DNA of 64,000 bases. Source: Desulfobacteraceae bacterium. GTDB lineage: Bacteria; Desulfobacterota; Desulfobacteria; Desulfobacterales; Desulfobacteraceae. The stretch is taken from positions 14,022 to 78,021 of the forward strand of contig PIVQ01000001.1 of NCBI GenBank assembly GCA_003354055.1, in the 5' to 3' direction. The position numbers were made by a program, and so were the translations under genes. Below are positions 8,683 to 18,558 of this stretch, piece after piece. Under the pieces are notes generated by a model, which saw nothing but the letters and a program-made list of their open reading frames with translations, ran no database searches and was not told where the DNA came from. The first letter of the stretch is position 1; every line of letters starts with the position of its first letter.

Positions 8683-9955
8683 TCAATTTTGTATATGAGG
8701 AACCCCAGTTGTAATCATTGGAAAAAACTCGCTGGTGCCAGATTATTGCCGCTTCTCCATGGACGAACTTCACTTCATTAACCCACTTGTTGATTTCATT
8801 ATCACGCTCTTCATCAGTATATTCATGGTAATCATAAAACTGTGAATCCATTAATACGTTTGGCAACGCTTTAAGTTTCATCGATTCGTTTTGAACAAAA
8901 TCCCAAGGGCGAAAGCTCAGTGCCGTTCCATTTCTAAAACCCGGCCGATCATTGAATCCAAGAGTTGTATCAAGTTCAAGCCCTGCTCGTTGCTGCGCTT
9001 TCCACGTTTTTGCCCACGAAAATCGTAACCAATGCTGACGACAACTTTTCACTGTAGATCCAAGAACCAATTCAAGTTTCTCTTTCTCTCGCCTGATATC
9101 ATTTTCATCTTGACATGAATCAAATGAGGTATGCAGACCAATTATCCAGCTGCGTTCATTAAGCCTATTAATAATATTCTTAAGCTTTGGTCTATTTATA
9201 TCATACCCCGGATCAAATATTTTTTTTTTAAAAGAACGACAAAGAGAAACATCACCTGCAAAAAAGTTAAAATGACTTTTCACCCCATACTTATTTTCAA
9301 GCTCAATTATTTTTTCAAACTGCCAGTAATTATCGCAAGAAACCAGAAAGCGCAGAGCTTTTACGATACTTTTGAATCCGTTTATATATTTTTTGGTTTT
9401 TAAATTTTGCAAACAGTTAAAACAGTAAAAAACAGTCTGCTTGAATCGTATTACCAGGGTTTTTGAAACAGCATCAACATCATGTGTTAGAGTTATATTA
9501 GCCTCTGGTAGATGTCCAAACAAATCATCGGCTTCAACATTTTGCTCATGAGCTGCCCATTCTCGTAAAAACAGTGCAATCCTGTTGCACCACGCATGAT
9601 CCCATATTTTTGAGTCCCAGCATTTTAATCTATAGGAATAAGAGTGTGTAGGGCCATGTTGCTTTTCCAACTCTATTTCAGCTAAACCATTCATGTACCA
9701 GAATATGCTTAGTATCCAATCAACGTTTTGCCACTTACCATCTCCAGATAGATATTCAGGAATAAGCAGTTGCCCATCAACACCCCATTTTGCCCCCCAA
9801 AGGGGTAAGTCTACGATAACCATTTGGGGAGGAACTGCTTCATGCTCAGCCAATGCTATTTCTACTGTTTTGAGTTCAGAGAGATATTTTTTTTGATTCC
9901 CCCAATAACAGTTGAACTGATCTAATATGTACTCTCTAATCTCAGATGAACTCAT
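8669..9955 (-). CDS. Polysaccharide deacetylase-like protein
   Basis: 428 residues. The NodB-type first motif is clear as LTHDVDAV (His158, Asp159, Asp161) after an extra N-terminal region of about 150 residues, and a second motif-like GLHTSFDS holds His275. Later SCRQHWLRFSW and LDTTLGFNDRPGFRNG resemble motifs 3-4 of the longer family members found in polysaccharide gene clusters. The classical HxxxH pair is reduced, so catalysis may be altered. The gene overlaps the downstream toroid-like gene by 14 bases. Expected role: removal of an acyl group from the glycan, or a non-catalytic relative. Confidence 0.65.
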   Translation of the reverse strand: MSSSEIREYILDQFNCYWGNQKKYLSELKTVEIALAEHEAVPPQMVIVDLPLWGAKWGVDGQLLIPEYLSGDGKWQNVDWILSIFWYMNGLAEIELEKQHGPTHSYSYRLKCWDSKIWDHAWCNRIALFLREWAAHEQNVEADDLFGHLPEANITLTHDVDAVSKTLVIRFKQTVFYCFNCLQNLKTKKYINGFKSIVKALRFLVSCDNYWQFEKIIELENKYGVKSHFNFFAGDVSLCRSFKKKIFDPGYDINRPKLKNIINRLNERSWIIGLHTSFDSCQDENDIRREKEKLELVLGSTVKSCRQHWLRFSWAKTWKAQQRAGLELDTTLGFNDRPGFRNGTALSFRPWDFVQNESMKLKALPNVLMDSQFYDYHEYTDEERDNEINKWVNEVKFVHGEAAIIWHQRVFSNDYNWGSSYTKLNEYL

Positions 9956-10085
9956 GAAATCTTATTTACCAATACTCTTTCCTCGTAATAGCAGAAATAG
10001 CATAATGTTATTCTATTCGAAATATAAGCAAAGAAAACAACATAAAGAGACTTGATTTTCAAGAATATCAGTTACAACAAAAAGT

Positions 10086-11954
10086 TTAGCTTCCATTATA
10101 TTTATACCTAAACTTTTGGTTTCTGAAATAAACAACTAAATTCAAAAGAATCCATACTCGATGTGCCGGTATTTCGTTTAAAGGTGTATTGAATTTAGAA
10201 TTTTGAACTCTGGAAATCATTTTCTCAACTTCACTTCTGTTGAACATTTCAATATATTCATGGTTATCGAGAATGTATTCTTTTACAAAATCCTTTAGAC
10301 CATCTTTAAACCAATAGGATAAAGGGGTAGGAAATCCCCGTTTGGGAAGTTTATATAAAAATCCAGGCAATCTATTCTTCATTGCAGTTTTCGGAATATG
10401 CTTCAGATCAAGGTTTTGAAGTTTTTTTGAAAGTGGAATAGACAATGCAAAATCAAGCATCTCATTATCACAAAGAGGCGTACGTGACTCAAGGGAAAAG
10501 GCCATACTGATTTTATCTTCAATATTAAAAAGGGCGGGTAGATAATACTTTAGATAAGTTAACACCAGCCTTTCATAATCATTTTCGCAATCATTTTTTA
10601 AATGATTTAACTCCTTCAAAGGATCTGTTTTGGTAACGATCTCATTATACCAATGCTTTGTTAGAACCGACTTCAAACTTCTAAGTGAAAATATATTTGG
10701 CAGAAAAAAACTATTTTCTTTTTTTACCAATGGGGAGAAGAGAAAATAGGCTGCATGCATGCTCTCTCTTAATGACGATTTTTTTATCAAGGAAAAAATG
10801 TTTCTCTTGCCATATATTACCTTGAAAACAGGATATCCGGCAAAAAACTCATCCCCGCCATGTCCTGTTAAAATGACCTTAACATCTTCTGACGCTTTTT
10901 TAGCAACCATATATTGTGAAAATGACCCCATTCCCACCCTGGGTTCATCAAGATGCCAAATTATTTTTTCAATATCCCGTTCAAAATCAGCTGGATCTAT
11001 CCTAACTTTTGTGTGATTAGTTCCAAAAGAATCAGCTATTTTTTTTGCATCTTCGGATTCATCGTAAAATCCTTTCATTCCAAAATAACCGGTATAGGTT
11101 TCTATTTTATTTTTCAATTGAGTTGCAGCACAACAGACAACAGATGAAGAATCAAAACCGGAACTCAGGTAAAATCCCAATGGAACATCACTTAATAAAT
11201 GCCTGCTAACCGATCTATCCAGTATGTCTCGGTATTTCTCATATTGTTCGGTATCTGAAACAAACTGCCGTTGGGTAAAAGATGGCATCCAAAACTTTTT
11301 CCGACGAACGCTATTTATTTTTGTTGCATAAATTACAATTTCCCCGGGTTCTACCATTTTGATAGTTTTATTCAGTGTTCTATTGGAGAAATAATTTTCA
11401 TACAACAGGTATTCTGCAAAGGATTGCATATCTGTTTGCATATCTATTGCGGTATTTTGAGAGATGGCTTTAAGTTCGGAAGCAAATGTCAAACTTTTCT
11501 GTTCTGGCAGACATGAATAGTATAACGGCTTTATTCCAAGCCTGTCCCTTCCAAGAATAAGCTCCTTTTTTTTGTCGTCCCAAATTGCAATGGCAAACAT
11601 TCCATTTAATTTTTCAAAAATTGCCAGGCCAAACTCAATATATCCATGGATGACAACCTCAGAATCTGATTGAGACTTGAACTGATACCCTTTATTTACA
11701 AGATCTTTCCTGATTTCCGAAAAATTGTATATTTCCCCATTTACACAAACAGCAACACTTTTTTCTTTATCAATAAATGGTTGAGCGGCATTCTGCGAAA
11801 GATCGTTGATTGATAATCGGCAATGTCCCAAATGAATATGTTCAGAATAAAAAAAACCACAAAAATCCGGCCCCCTGTGGTTCATAATATTGATCATATT
11901 GTCTATCAAGTTTTTATTCTGATGATGCCCTGTAACCCCTGCAATACCGCACAT
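10086..11954 (-). CDS. asnB: AsnB-like glutamine-dependent amidotransferase
   Basis: 622 residues. The class II glutaminase domain begins with the nucleophile Cys2 (MCGIAG) and carries NHRGPD and VNGEIYNF. The synthetase domain has the ATP-pyrophosphatase loop LSSGFDSS (263-270), with Ser in place of the first Gly of SGGxDS, then GHGGDEFFAG. In polysaccharide loci such proteins (for example WbpS) amidate the carboxyl of uronic acids rather than make asparagine. It follows a GT2 gene by only three bases. With the uronic-acid pathway at 44164-47865, amidation of a diacetamido-uronic acid is a reasonable inference. Confidence 0.85.
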   Translation of the reverse strand: MCGIAGVTGHHQNKNLIDNMINIMNHRGPDFCGFFYSEHIHLGHCRLSINDLSQNAAQPFIDKEKSVAVCVNGEIYNFSEIRKDLVNKGYQFKSQSDSEVVIHGYIEFGLAIFEKLNGMFAIAIWDDKKKELILGRDRLGIKPLYYSCLPEQKSLTFASELKAISQNTAIDMQTDMQSFAEYLLYENYFSNRTLNKTIKMVEPGEIVIYATKINSVRRKKFWMPSFTQRQFVSDTEQYEKYRDILDRSVSRHLLSDVPLGFYLSSGFDSSSVVCCAATQLKNKIETYTGYFGMKGFYDESEDAKKIADSFGTNHTKVRIDPADFERDIEKIIWHLDEPRVGMGSFSQYMVAKKASEDVKVILTGHGGDEFFAGYPVFKVIYGKRNIFSLIKKSSLRESMHAAYFLFSPLVKKENSFFLPNIFSLRSLKSVLTKHWYNEIVTKTDPLKELNHLKNDCENDYERLVLTYLKYYLPALFNIEDKISMAFSLESRTPLCDNEMLDFALSIPLSKKLQNLDLKHIPKTAMKNRLPGFLYKLPKRGFPTPLSYWFKDGLKDFVKEYILDNHEYIEMFNRSEVEKMISRVQNSKFNTPLNEIPAHRVWILLNLVVYFRNQKFRYKYNGS

Positions 11955-11957
11955 GAC

Positions 11958-12983
11958 TTATTTACCATTCCTTAATTCTTCTAATATTGAATGTAGGGTT
12001 TTGTAAGTCTCTTCATAATTTTTTTTATGCTGGTTTGTCAGAAAACCAAGTGAAAAAAACTGCACGGCCAACACGAAAGAAATTGCCATGGTTATCCATG
12101 AAGGGGTTGCATTAATCATAGAGTTTCTGAGGGCAGAATAGAGGTTTAGACCCTGCCCAACATCATTGATAACCGTCATTATAGAAATCAAAAAAACAAA
12201 GAAAGAAATCATCATTAACAGGCAGGCGGGAACCGTATATATAAATCCAGGCCTGTTCAATAGTGCAAAAAACAGATGAGACCCGCTTGTTTTCCTTATT
12301 TTTAAGGTTGATCGCCGTTTTGCTGGTTTTGCTTTATTTAATAACTTTTCATTTCTCCACTTTAAATCTGCGGGAATTTCATGAATCCTTGCACCTAAAA
12401 TCTTAGCTTTATATAGAATCTCCAAATGAATGTCTTTCCCGTTGGAATGAAGATCAATTTTCTTGATAAACTCTTTTTTGTATGCCCGCACAATACAGGT
12501 TAGCACACTAAGGTTACCACCATGCATATAAGATAAAATCTTATTTCCTATCTGGCTGATCCATAACCTGTTCAGGGGAACATTTCTTACGGAGCCATCC
12601 TTTCTATAGGCCGAGGCAACAACGATATCTGCATCTTTCGTTTTTAATGCCTCGACTAATTTTTCAATATGGTATGGCGCGTAGCTAAGATCGGCATCCA
12701 AGGTAACGATGATCTCACCTGCCGCCGATTTTATTCCCTTTCTTAGAGCCATCCCTCTGCCGTAATTTGTCACGAGATCAACTAATTTCAGCCATTTTTT
12801 TGTCAGCTTAATCTCTTTTAATATGCTGAGCGTATTATCCGTACTGCCGTCATTAACCGCTATAATTTCCCAATTATCACCTGGGTTTTCCATGTAGGAG
12901 GTTAAGTATTCTTCTAACTCCTGCAAAGATCTTCTTAAACTATTTGACTCATTGAAAAAAGGTACAATTATTGAAAGTTTCAT
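11958..12983 (-). CDS. Family 2 glycosyltransferase, DPM1-like with C-terminal membrane segments
   Basis: 341 residues. The GT-A domain starts MKLSIIVPFFNES and shows VNDGSTDN (43-50) and the metal-binding TLDADLS (Asp96, Asp98). Two hydrophobic segments near 235-262 and 288-312 anchor it in the inner membrane, the arrangement of dolichyl/undecaprenyl-phosphate sugar synthases. It would therefore make a polyprenyl-phosphate-linked sugar used by membrane-side transferases, or act directly on the lipid-linked glycan. It stands between a GT4 gene and the AsnB-like gene, three bases from the latter. Confidence 0.85.
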   Translation of the reverse strand: MKLSIIVPFFNESNSLRRSLQELEEYLTSYMENPGDNWEIIAVNDGSTDNTLSILKEIKLTKKWLKLVDLVTNYGRGMALRKGIKSAAGEIIVTLDADLSYAPYHIEKLVEALKTKDADIVVASAYRKDGSVRNVPLNRLWISQIGNKILSYMHGGNLSVLTCIVRAYKKEFIKKIDLHSNGKDIHLEILYKAKILGARIHEIPADLKWRNEKLLNKAKPAKRRSTLKIRKTSGSHLFFALLNRPGFIYTVPACLLMMISFFVFLISIMTVINDVGQGLNLYSALRNSMINATPSWITMAISFVLAVQFFSLGFLTNQHKKNYEETYKTLHSILEELRNGK

Positions 12984-13021
12984 AGGGATGTGACTATCCT
13001 TAGCTTAAGCCTTTTAAAATA

Positions 13022-14272
13022 TTATGGAAGCAACTTATTATTTTCTCTGGTCCCGCCCTTCGAATCAACTTGCCTCAGCCAGTCTTGGATCAAAAAAGCC
13101 CAACTTAGATGTTTTTCAACATAATTGCGCCCGTTTGTTCCCATTCTCACTGCTTTCTCAGGATCCGTGACAAGTGCTTTAATGGCTGTGGCCAGAGCCG
13201 CTGAATCTTCCGGTTTCGCAACAAGTCCGGCTTTTGCCGTATTAATAAGATTGGCGCCTTCGCCAAATCCACTATATAAAACAGGTTTTCCAGAGCCCAT
13301 AATGGGAAAAACTTTTGAAGGCCGAGCACCTTCAAACATGGGTATATTTATTAAACTTGCAAAACCTGCAAATGCAATTGAATACAGCCTGGCAACATAC
13401 TCTGGTGGCTGAGGATCTAAAAATCTGACATTGGTTAATTGAAGTTCTTTACAAACCTTCTGTAATCTTTCCCGATCAGAACCGCTTCCTATAAACACCA
13501 TAAGCACCTCGGGCAATTCATTTTCAAGCAAGGCCATTGCCTTTAGCATCACATCAAGCCCTTGAGCATACCCTATTGTGCCAGCATAGAGTATTACCAC
13601 GCGATCTTGAATGCCAAGTTGTTTGGCCAATTCAGTTTCATAATCCCGGGGATAAAACATATGAGTATCAACACCATTGGGCAAAAACAGCACTTTTTTA
13701 TCCGGTACTTTTTTTTCTTCCAGCAACGTTTTTTTAATGCCTTCTGTTACAGCACAAACAAAGGTAGATTTTCTATATAAAAAAATTTCTAATTTTTTAA
13801 GAATTCTTAGTGTAAGTCCATCTGAAATAAAACCAAGTTCTTCTATGGAATCTGGCCAGAGATCAGCAACATTAAAAATAATGGGAACTTTATTAAAAAG
13901 ACTTATCAGAACTGCAGGAAGTCCTACGAATAAAGGAGGAGATTCTACAAAAATATAATCTGCTTTTTTTGCTTTTAAAAGCCCAAAAAACGAAGAAATC
14001 ATAAATGAAAGATAATTCAAAATTCGCTTTTTGCCTGAACCTGTTGCTGCATAAACCCAAACACGATGAACCGGTATACCTTGCAATTCTTCTTTTAGAT
14101 AAACCCTATCCCGGTAGCCTGGATGAATAACGCCTTCAGGGTAGTTAGGCATAGCTGTAATTACTTCAACTTCATGTCCTTGTCCTTTGAGAGCTCTAAT
14201 CATTGCTGCCAACCGAACTTGTGGCGCACCGATTTCAGGATGAAAATACTGACTTAGAAATAATATCCGCAT
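13022..14272 (-). CDS. Family 4 glycosyltransferase (WbuB-like)
   Basis: 416 residues from the ATG at 14270-14272 (MRILFLSQYFHPE, the usual beginning of this family); a GTG four codons upstream is a weaker alternative. The N-terminal domain keeps EIGAPQVRLAAM, and the C-terminal GT-B domain shows VILYAGTIGYAQGLD, FIGSGSDR and the nucleotide-sugar region FEGARPSKVFPIMGSGKPV. These proteins transfer a hexosamine-type sugar onto undecaprenyl-linked intermediates in the cytoplasm. It precedes the GT2 gene by 38 bases and lies just after a methyltransferase gene. Confidence 0.88.
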   Translation of the reverse strand: MRILFLSQYFHPEIGAPQVRLAAMIRALKGQGHEVEVITAMPNYPEGVIHPGYRDRVYLKEELQGIPVHRVWVYAATGSGKKRILNYLSFMISSFFGLLKAKKADYIFVESPPLFVGLPAVLISLFNKVPIIFNVADLWPDSIEELGFISDGLTLRILKKLEIFLYRKSTFVCAVTEGIKKTLLEEKKVPDKKVLFLPNGVDTHMFYPRDYETELAKQLGIQDRVVILYAGTIGYAQGLDVMLKAMALLENELPEVLMVFIGSGSDRERLQKVCKELQLTNVRFLDPQPPEYVARLYSIAFAGFASLINIPMFEGARPSKVFPIMGSGKPVLYSGFGEGANLINTAKAGLVAKPEDSAALATAIKALVTDPEKAVRMGTNGRNYVEKHLSWAFLIQDWLRQVDSKGGTRENNKLLP

Positions 14273-14385
14273 TATAATAACCACTTAAATAATAAAATAG
14301 TTTTAAGTTCCCGCTGTTACAATTTTTATAATATATTTTTTTAGAACTGAACAATGAATCTTGAGCGCAATTCCATATTTTTTGC

Positions 14386-15132
14386 CTACTTCTTAATCCA
14401 GCTAAGAACATGGGTTCTTAATAAGGGAACAGAATTAAAAACATGGTATAAGAAAGTATTTTTTCTGGTGACCACCCTTCCCAAAGGAGGGGCCAATGTC
14501 AGATTCCAGGTCTTTATATCGGCCATGGGAAACAACTTACGCAGTTTTGCAGTTGGAATGCCCCTCACATCGGGATTACGTGGATTATTATACTTAAAAT
14601 CATACCATAAAACACCACCACCCGGGGCGACAAGATCCCACATTCTTTTTGCAAGTGCATGTTGAAAGTCATCTCTTAGAATCGATGTAAAGACTGTTGA
14701 CTGTAGGACGATATCAAAGCTCTCCTGCGGCTCATCAATCTTCAAAGCATCTCCCGGAAGAACCTTAACAGCGTCCGGTAACCTTAGTCTTGCATTGGCT
14801 GCACGCTCTTGGCTTAATTCGTTGGCCACCATATTTTGTGGTCTGAAACCCATATTGATCAAACGCAGAAGATTGGAACCAGATCCACAGCCAATTTCCA
14901 ATACTCTTTTTTCTGAAACAGGCATTAGTTTGCATTGATGGACCCATCGGAACAGCGCCCTGTCCAATTCTTGTAAAACCATAAAAACATATGGACTAAG
15001 AGGGTGGTAAAGAGTCGACTCTGGAATCTGTTTTCTTCGCTCGTATCGATCGTGAATCTGCTGGACTTCAGTATGCAGAGAGGACGTGCTTTTATAATCC
15101 TGTTTTGCGTTATGTTCTTGATTGGGAATCAT
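14386..15132 (-). CDS. Class I SAM-dependent methyltransferase
   Basis: 248 residues. SAM motif I reads LEIGCGSGSN (78-87), followed by the acidic and aromatic motifs PGDALKIDEP and FDIVLQSTVFTSI, then APGGGVLWYDFKYNNP. The overall pattern is a small-molecule methyltransferase of the Methyltransf_11/25 type. It lies between the second AsnB-like gene and a GT4 gene, with about 80-110 bases on each side. It probably methylates a sugar of the polysaccharide; position and acceptor are unknown. Confidence 0.8.
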   Translation of the reverse strand: MIPNQEHNAKQDYKSTSSLHTEVQQIHDRYERRKQIPESTLYHPLSPYVFMVLQELDRALFRWVHQCKLMPVSEKRVLEIGCGSGSNLLRLINMGFRPQNMVANELSQERAANARLRLPDAVKVLPGDALKIDEPQESFDIVLQSTVFTSILRDDFQHALAKRMWDLVAPGGGVLWYDFKYNNPRNPDVRGIPTAKLRKLFPMADIKTWNLTLAPPLGRVVTRKNTFLYHVFNSVPLLRTHVLSWIKK

Positions 15133-15209
15133 ATGCCACTAATATTCCAAGAGTTAATATCTGTTAACTAAAAAAAGTATCCTTCGACGAACAAAACTCT
15201 TAATCTTGT

Positions 15210-17093
15210 TTAAAACTCCACTGAAAAACGCTCAAGCCACAATCCAAGACAGGCACACCGAAACAAAGATGCATCAGAAAAGCCAGAACGATTATTTTGA
15301 AACCCTTTAAATGCATTCGCCACTTCTGAAATATTCAAAATTTCAGCCAACCTGGGTGATTTGCCGATACTTGACAATAATTGTGTTCCCAGATTTCCCT
15401 TCATCCAAATACTTTGCGGAGTCTCAAAACCAAATTTTGTCCGCCGTTTGTGTATACTGTCCGGTAAGGTCGTCCCCAATGCCTCTGACAATAATCTTTT
15501 AGTCATGCCTTTACGAAAGAAAAACTCAGACGGCATCGCCAGGCAATGCTCCACAAATCTATGGTCAACAAAAGGGACCCTGGCTTCTATACTATGTGCC
15601 ATACTGTTTCGATCCTCATACCGAAGTAGGGCCGGCAAACTCCAAAGGCGAAGATCAGCTACTTGGTGTTGCTTCATAGACGAAACATCACCCATTTTTT
15701 CCTGCCAGGCAGATCGGCTGAACTGCCGCCACTCCGGTGACAATAGATCATAGACCCTGTCATGCCGCTTTCTTAAAAAAGCAGGCAAATACCGTTGACC
15801 GGCTTTAAAATCAAAGATTCTCTGGTCGCCTTTTGTAATTAAGTCAAATAAATGCCTGTAGGCTCCTATGAACTTTCTGTCCCGGATCAGTTTTTTTAAA
15901 TAAAAAAAGGCGTATTTCCGATACCCGCACAATGATTCATCACCACCCTGCCCATCAAGCAATACAGGAATTCCTGATTGTTTTGCAGCTTTCATGACAC
16001 ACCATTGAGCGTAGAGACTTAAAGATGTAAATGGTTCATCCTGCATGTAAATCAATTGATCCAGGTCCTTGGATAATTGATCATCATCCGGGTATACCTT
16101 GTTCGAAAAAGATCTTCCGTGTTCGGTAACGGCATCCATGTATTCCTGCTCATCAAATTCAAAGCCAGGAAAACAGGAAGAAAAAGTATGAACAGGGCGC
16201 TTAAATTCTCTGGAAACCATACTAACGATACTGGAAGAATCCATTCCTCCGGACAAGCAGCTGCCTACCGGCACGTCAGAACGAAGATGCTGGTCTAAAA
16301 TAGTTCTGAAAAGCGTTCCCGTGTCTTCAACCGCATTGTTCCATGATATTTTCTGCTCAGAGAATTCCGGGCTCCAATAGGATTGGGTTTGCAGAGAAGA
16401 GGGGACATCACCAAGTTTCCATGACATTACATGGCCAGGTTCCAAAGGAGTGACCTGAGAAAAGAAACATTTCTCCGGTTCATGGCCAACTACATCATCC
16501 AGCAAGTAATCGACAACTTGCTGCCGGTCGGCCTTTGGGCGAAAGTCCTGAAAGGCAAATAATTGTTTGGGTTCTGATACGACAGCTATTTTTTTCCCAT
16601 TTGACCAGGTATATAATGGTTTTATCCCCAAGCGATCCCGACCCAGAAAAACCATCCCCTTAACAAGATCAACCAGAACAAAAGCAAACATACCTGCAAA
16701 ACGGGAAACACAATCTATTCCCCATTTTTTATAGGCATTGATAATCACTTCAGTATCGGTACCCGTTTTAAAGAGAAATCCAGAATCTTCCAATTCTCTT
16801 TTCAACTCGACATAATTATAAATTTCGCCATTATAGGTTATCCAACAAGTGTTATCAGCTGATGCCATTGGCTGATTCCCAGCGGAACTTGTGTCAAGAA
16901 TCGACAACCTCACATGGCCTAAGGCCCAATCTGATTTACCCTTAAAAGAGTCCTGTGCTAATGCCCCCCCTTGCCCGATAACAGTTCCTCTTCCATCCGG
17001 CCCCCTGTGGGCAATTAAATCTAATGATTTATTTATTAAGACGGGTAGTTCACTTATTGGCTCTGTCAAAAAAATAGCACTAATACCGCACAT
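15210..17093 (-). CDS. asnB: Second AsnB-like glutamine-dependent amidotransferase
   Basis: 627 residues counted from the ATG at 17091-17093. That start is chosen because it places the glutaminase nucleophile at position 2 (MCGIS) and has AGGAA eight bases upstream; an in-frame start 11 codons earlier would bury the catalytic Cys. The glutaminase domain has AHRGPD and YNGEIYNY. The synthetase domain has the canonical loop SGGMDSS (271-277) and DGQGGDESLCGY. It is distinct in sequence from the AsnB-like protein at 10086. Two such enzymes suggest two amidated positions or two sugars. Uronic acid amidation is inferred. Confidence 0.87.
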   Translation of the reverse strand: MCGISAIFLTEPISELPVLINKSLDLIAHRGPDGRGTVIGQGGALAQDSFKGKSDWALGHVRLSILDTSSAGNQPMASADNTCWITYNGEIYNYVELKRELEDSGFLFKTGTDTEVIINAYKKWGIDCVSRFAGMFAFVLVDLVKGMVFLGRDRLGIKPLYTWSNGKKIAVVSEPKQLFAFQDFRPKADRQQVVDYLLDDVVGHEPEKCFFSQVTPLEPGHVMSWKLGDVPSSLQTQSYWSPEFSEQKISWNNAVEDTGTLFRTILDQHLRSDVPVGSCLSGGMDSSSIVSMVSREFKRPVHTFSSCFPGFEFDEQEYMDAVTEHGRSFSNKVYPDDDQLSKDLDQLIYMQDEPFTSLSLYAQWCVMKAAKQSGIPVLLDGQGGDESLCGYRKYAFFYLKKLIRDRKFIGAYRHLFDLITKGDQRIFDFKAGQRYLPAFLRKRHDRVYDLLSPEWRQFSRSAWQEKMGDVSSMKQHQVADLRLWSLPALLRYEDRNSMAHSIEARVPFVDHRFVEHCLAMPSEFFFRKGMTKRLLSEALGTTLPDSIHKRRTKFGFETPQSIWMKGNLGTQLLSSIGKSPRLAEILNISEVANAFKGFQNNRSGFSDASLFRCACLGLWLERFSVEF

Positions 17094-17155
17094 AATTGTT
17101 CCTGTATCAAAGGGAAAAGAACGCATTCATCCCGGTTGATTATAAGTTTTACTTT

Positions 17156-18457
17156 TTATCGAAAATTCAAGGAAGACTTTAACACTGACAGCATCTGGGG
17201 CAAGCGCCAGATAATTCCGGATATTAATAAAAATAAAGATGAATAAAGTAATGCCCACGCGATTTGAATCGGTTCATCATGCCTGTAGAAAACCTGTAAA
17301 AAGAATAGGATCATCCCTGCTCCAAGTCCCCACAAAAACTTAAAGTCATTTTGGGCCATCCCATATGTTACAAAGACATTTGCCAAAACCAATGCGGTCA
17401 TTGCAAAACTGATGATGGGCAACAAACCAGAGGAATCGCCATATTTCTCTCCATAGGTCAGACTCATTACGATTTCCGGAAAAACAGTACACACAAAAGT
17501 TACGGCTCCGGAAAGTAGAGCTGTCATGACAAAAGACACCATGAAGACTTTTCGGCTGCTTTCTCCCTTGTTTTGGGAGTGGGCGACCTCGGGGAACATC
17601 ACCGTGACGATTACAGAAGGCAATAGATATGCGATGTGTCCTATAACAGCAGCGGCAGAATACATACCAGATTCTGCAGGATCACAATAATGTCGCACCA
17701 GAACGATATCTAAATTCAGAAAACCCATGATCGTTGCCGTAGATAATAAAGTTGGGATAGCGTATTTAAAAATATTTCCGGGTAACTCTTCTGGAACCCT
17801 CCCCCCAGGCAAGATAATAACATCCTTTAAATAATAATATCCGATTATTAGAGTTATGCACACACAAAAAAACACAGAAGAGACTGCTCCATTAATCCCA
17901 AAGCCGAAATACCATACCAGCAGGACCGCCAGAAAGAAACGAATTGAACTCAGGCACAGGTTTAATATCCCATAAGGTTTGAATCTCCGCAATCCTTGTA
18001 AAAGCCCCAAGGGAATAGACAAAAGTATGGTCACGCCAAGAATCATAACCATCACGACAAGTGGGAATTGCTTTGTCACATTTAAAAAAGAACCGATGGC
18101 AGGCGTGCTCAAAATACCAACAATTATAACTGCCAGAACTATAAAAAAAAGCCACTTGGAAAATTTACGCGCAAATGCGGCAAGCGCCTGATCTCCCAAT
18201 AAAGTTGAAAAACGGGCAACCACGAGTTGTACAACGATCATCGGGGCCACAAGGAAAACAACCAAAGAGTTTAATGCATTGAAAGTACCATAATCATCCG
18301 GACTTAATATTCTCCCCAATAAAAAATAGAATAGATAGTTGAATACATTTCCAGAGTTAATCAAAATCAGGATAAGAAAATTATTGGATATGAATTTACT
18401 TAAAAGGAAATTCTCCCCAAGTTTTTTACCTCTGGAACTATTTGCTTTTTCAGTCAT
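17156..18457 (-). CDS. Oligosaccharide flippase (Wzx/RfbX-like membrane protein)
   Basis: 433 residues, almost entirely hydrophobic segments separated by short loops, consistent with about 12 transmembrane helices of the MOP superfamily. The start LLSKFISNNFLILILINSGNVFNYLFY and the LGRILSPDDYGTFN loop are typical of polysaccharide biosynthesis flippases. It would move the undecaprenyl-linked repeat unit across the inner membrane. It is one of two flippases in the locus, this one nearer to the Wzy-type gene at 20826. A 100-base gap with no recognisable feature separates it from the upstream methyltransferase. Confidence 0.85.
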   Translation of the reverse strand: MTEKANSSRGKKLGENFLLSKFISNNFLILILINSGNVFNYLFYFLLGRILSPDDYGTFNALNSLVVFLVAPMIVVQLVVARFSTLLGDQALAAFARKFSKWLFFIVLAVIIVGILSTPAIGSFLNVTKQFPLVVMVMILGVTILLSIPLGLLQGLRRFKPYGILNLCLSSIRFFLAVLLVWYFGFGINGAVSSVFFCVCITLIIGYYYLKDVIILPGGRVPEELPGNIFKYAIPTLLSTATIMGFLNLDIVLVRHYCDPAESGMYSAAAVIGHIAYLLPSVIVTVMFPEVAHSQNKGESSRKVFMVSFVMTALLSGAVTFVCTVFPEIVMSLTYGEKYGDSSGLLPIISFAMTALVLANVFVTYGMAQNDFKFLWGLGAGMILFFLQVFYRHDEPIQIAWALLYSSLFLLISGIIWRLPQMLSVLKSSLNFR

Positions 18458-18558
18458 AATTTAAAAATCATTATATAATATTACAATTTTTGGTATAGAA
18501 CGTATTGTCCTGGCCAAAACAGCTGGTCTCTTCCCGAAACCAGCCCGACTTCTATGCT

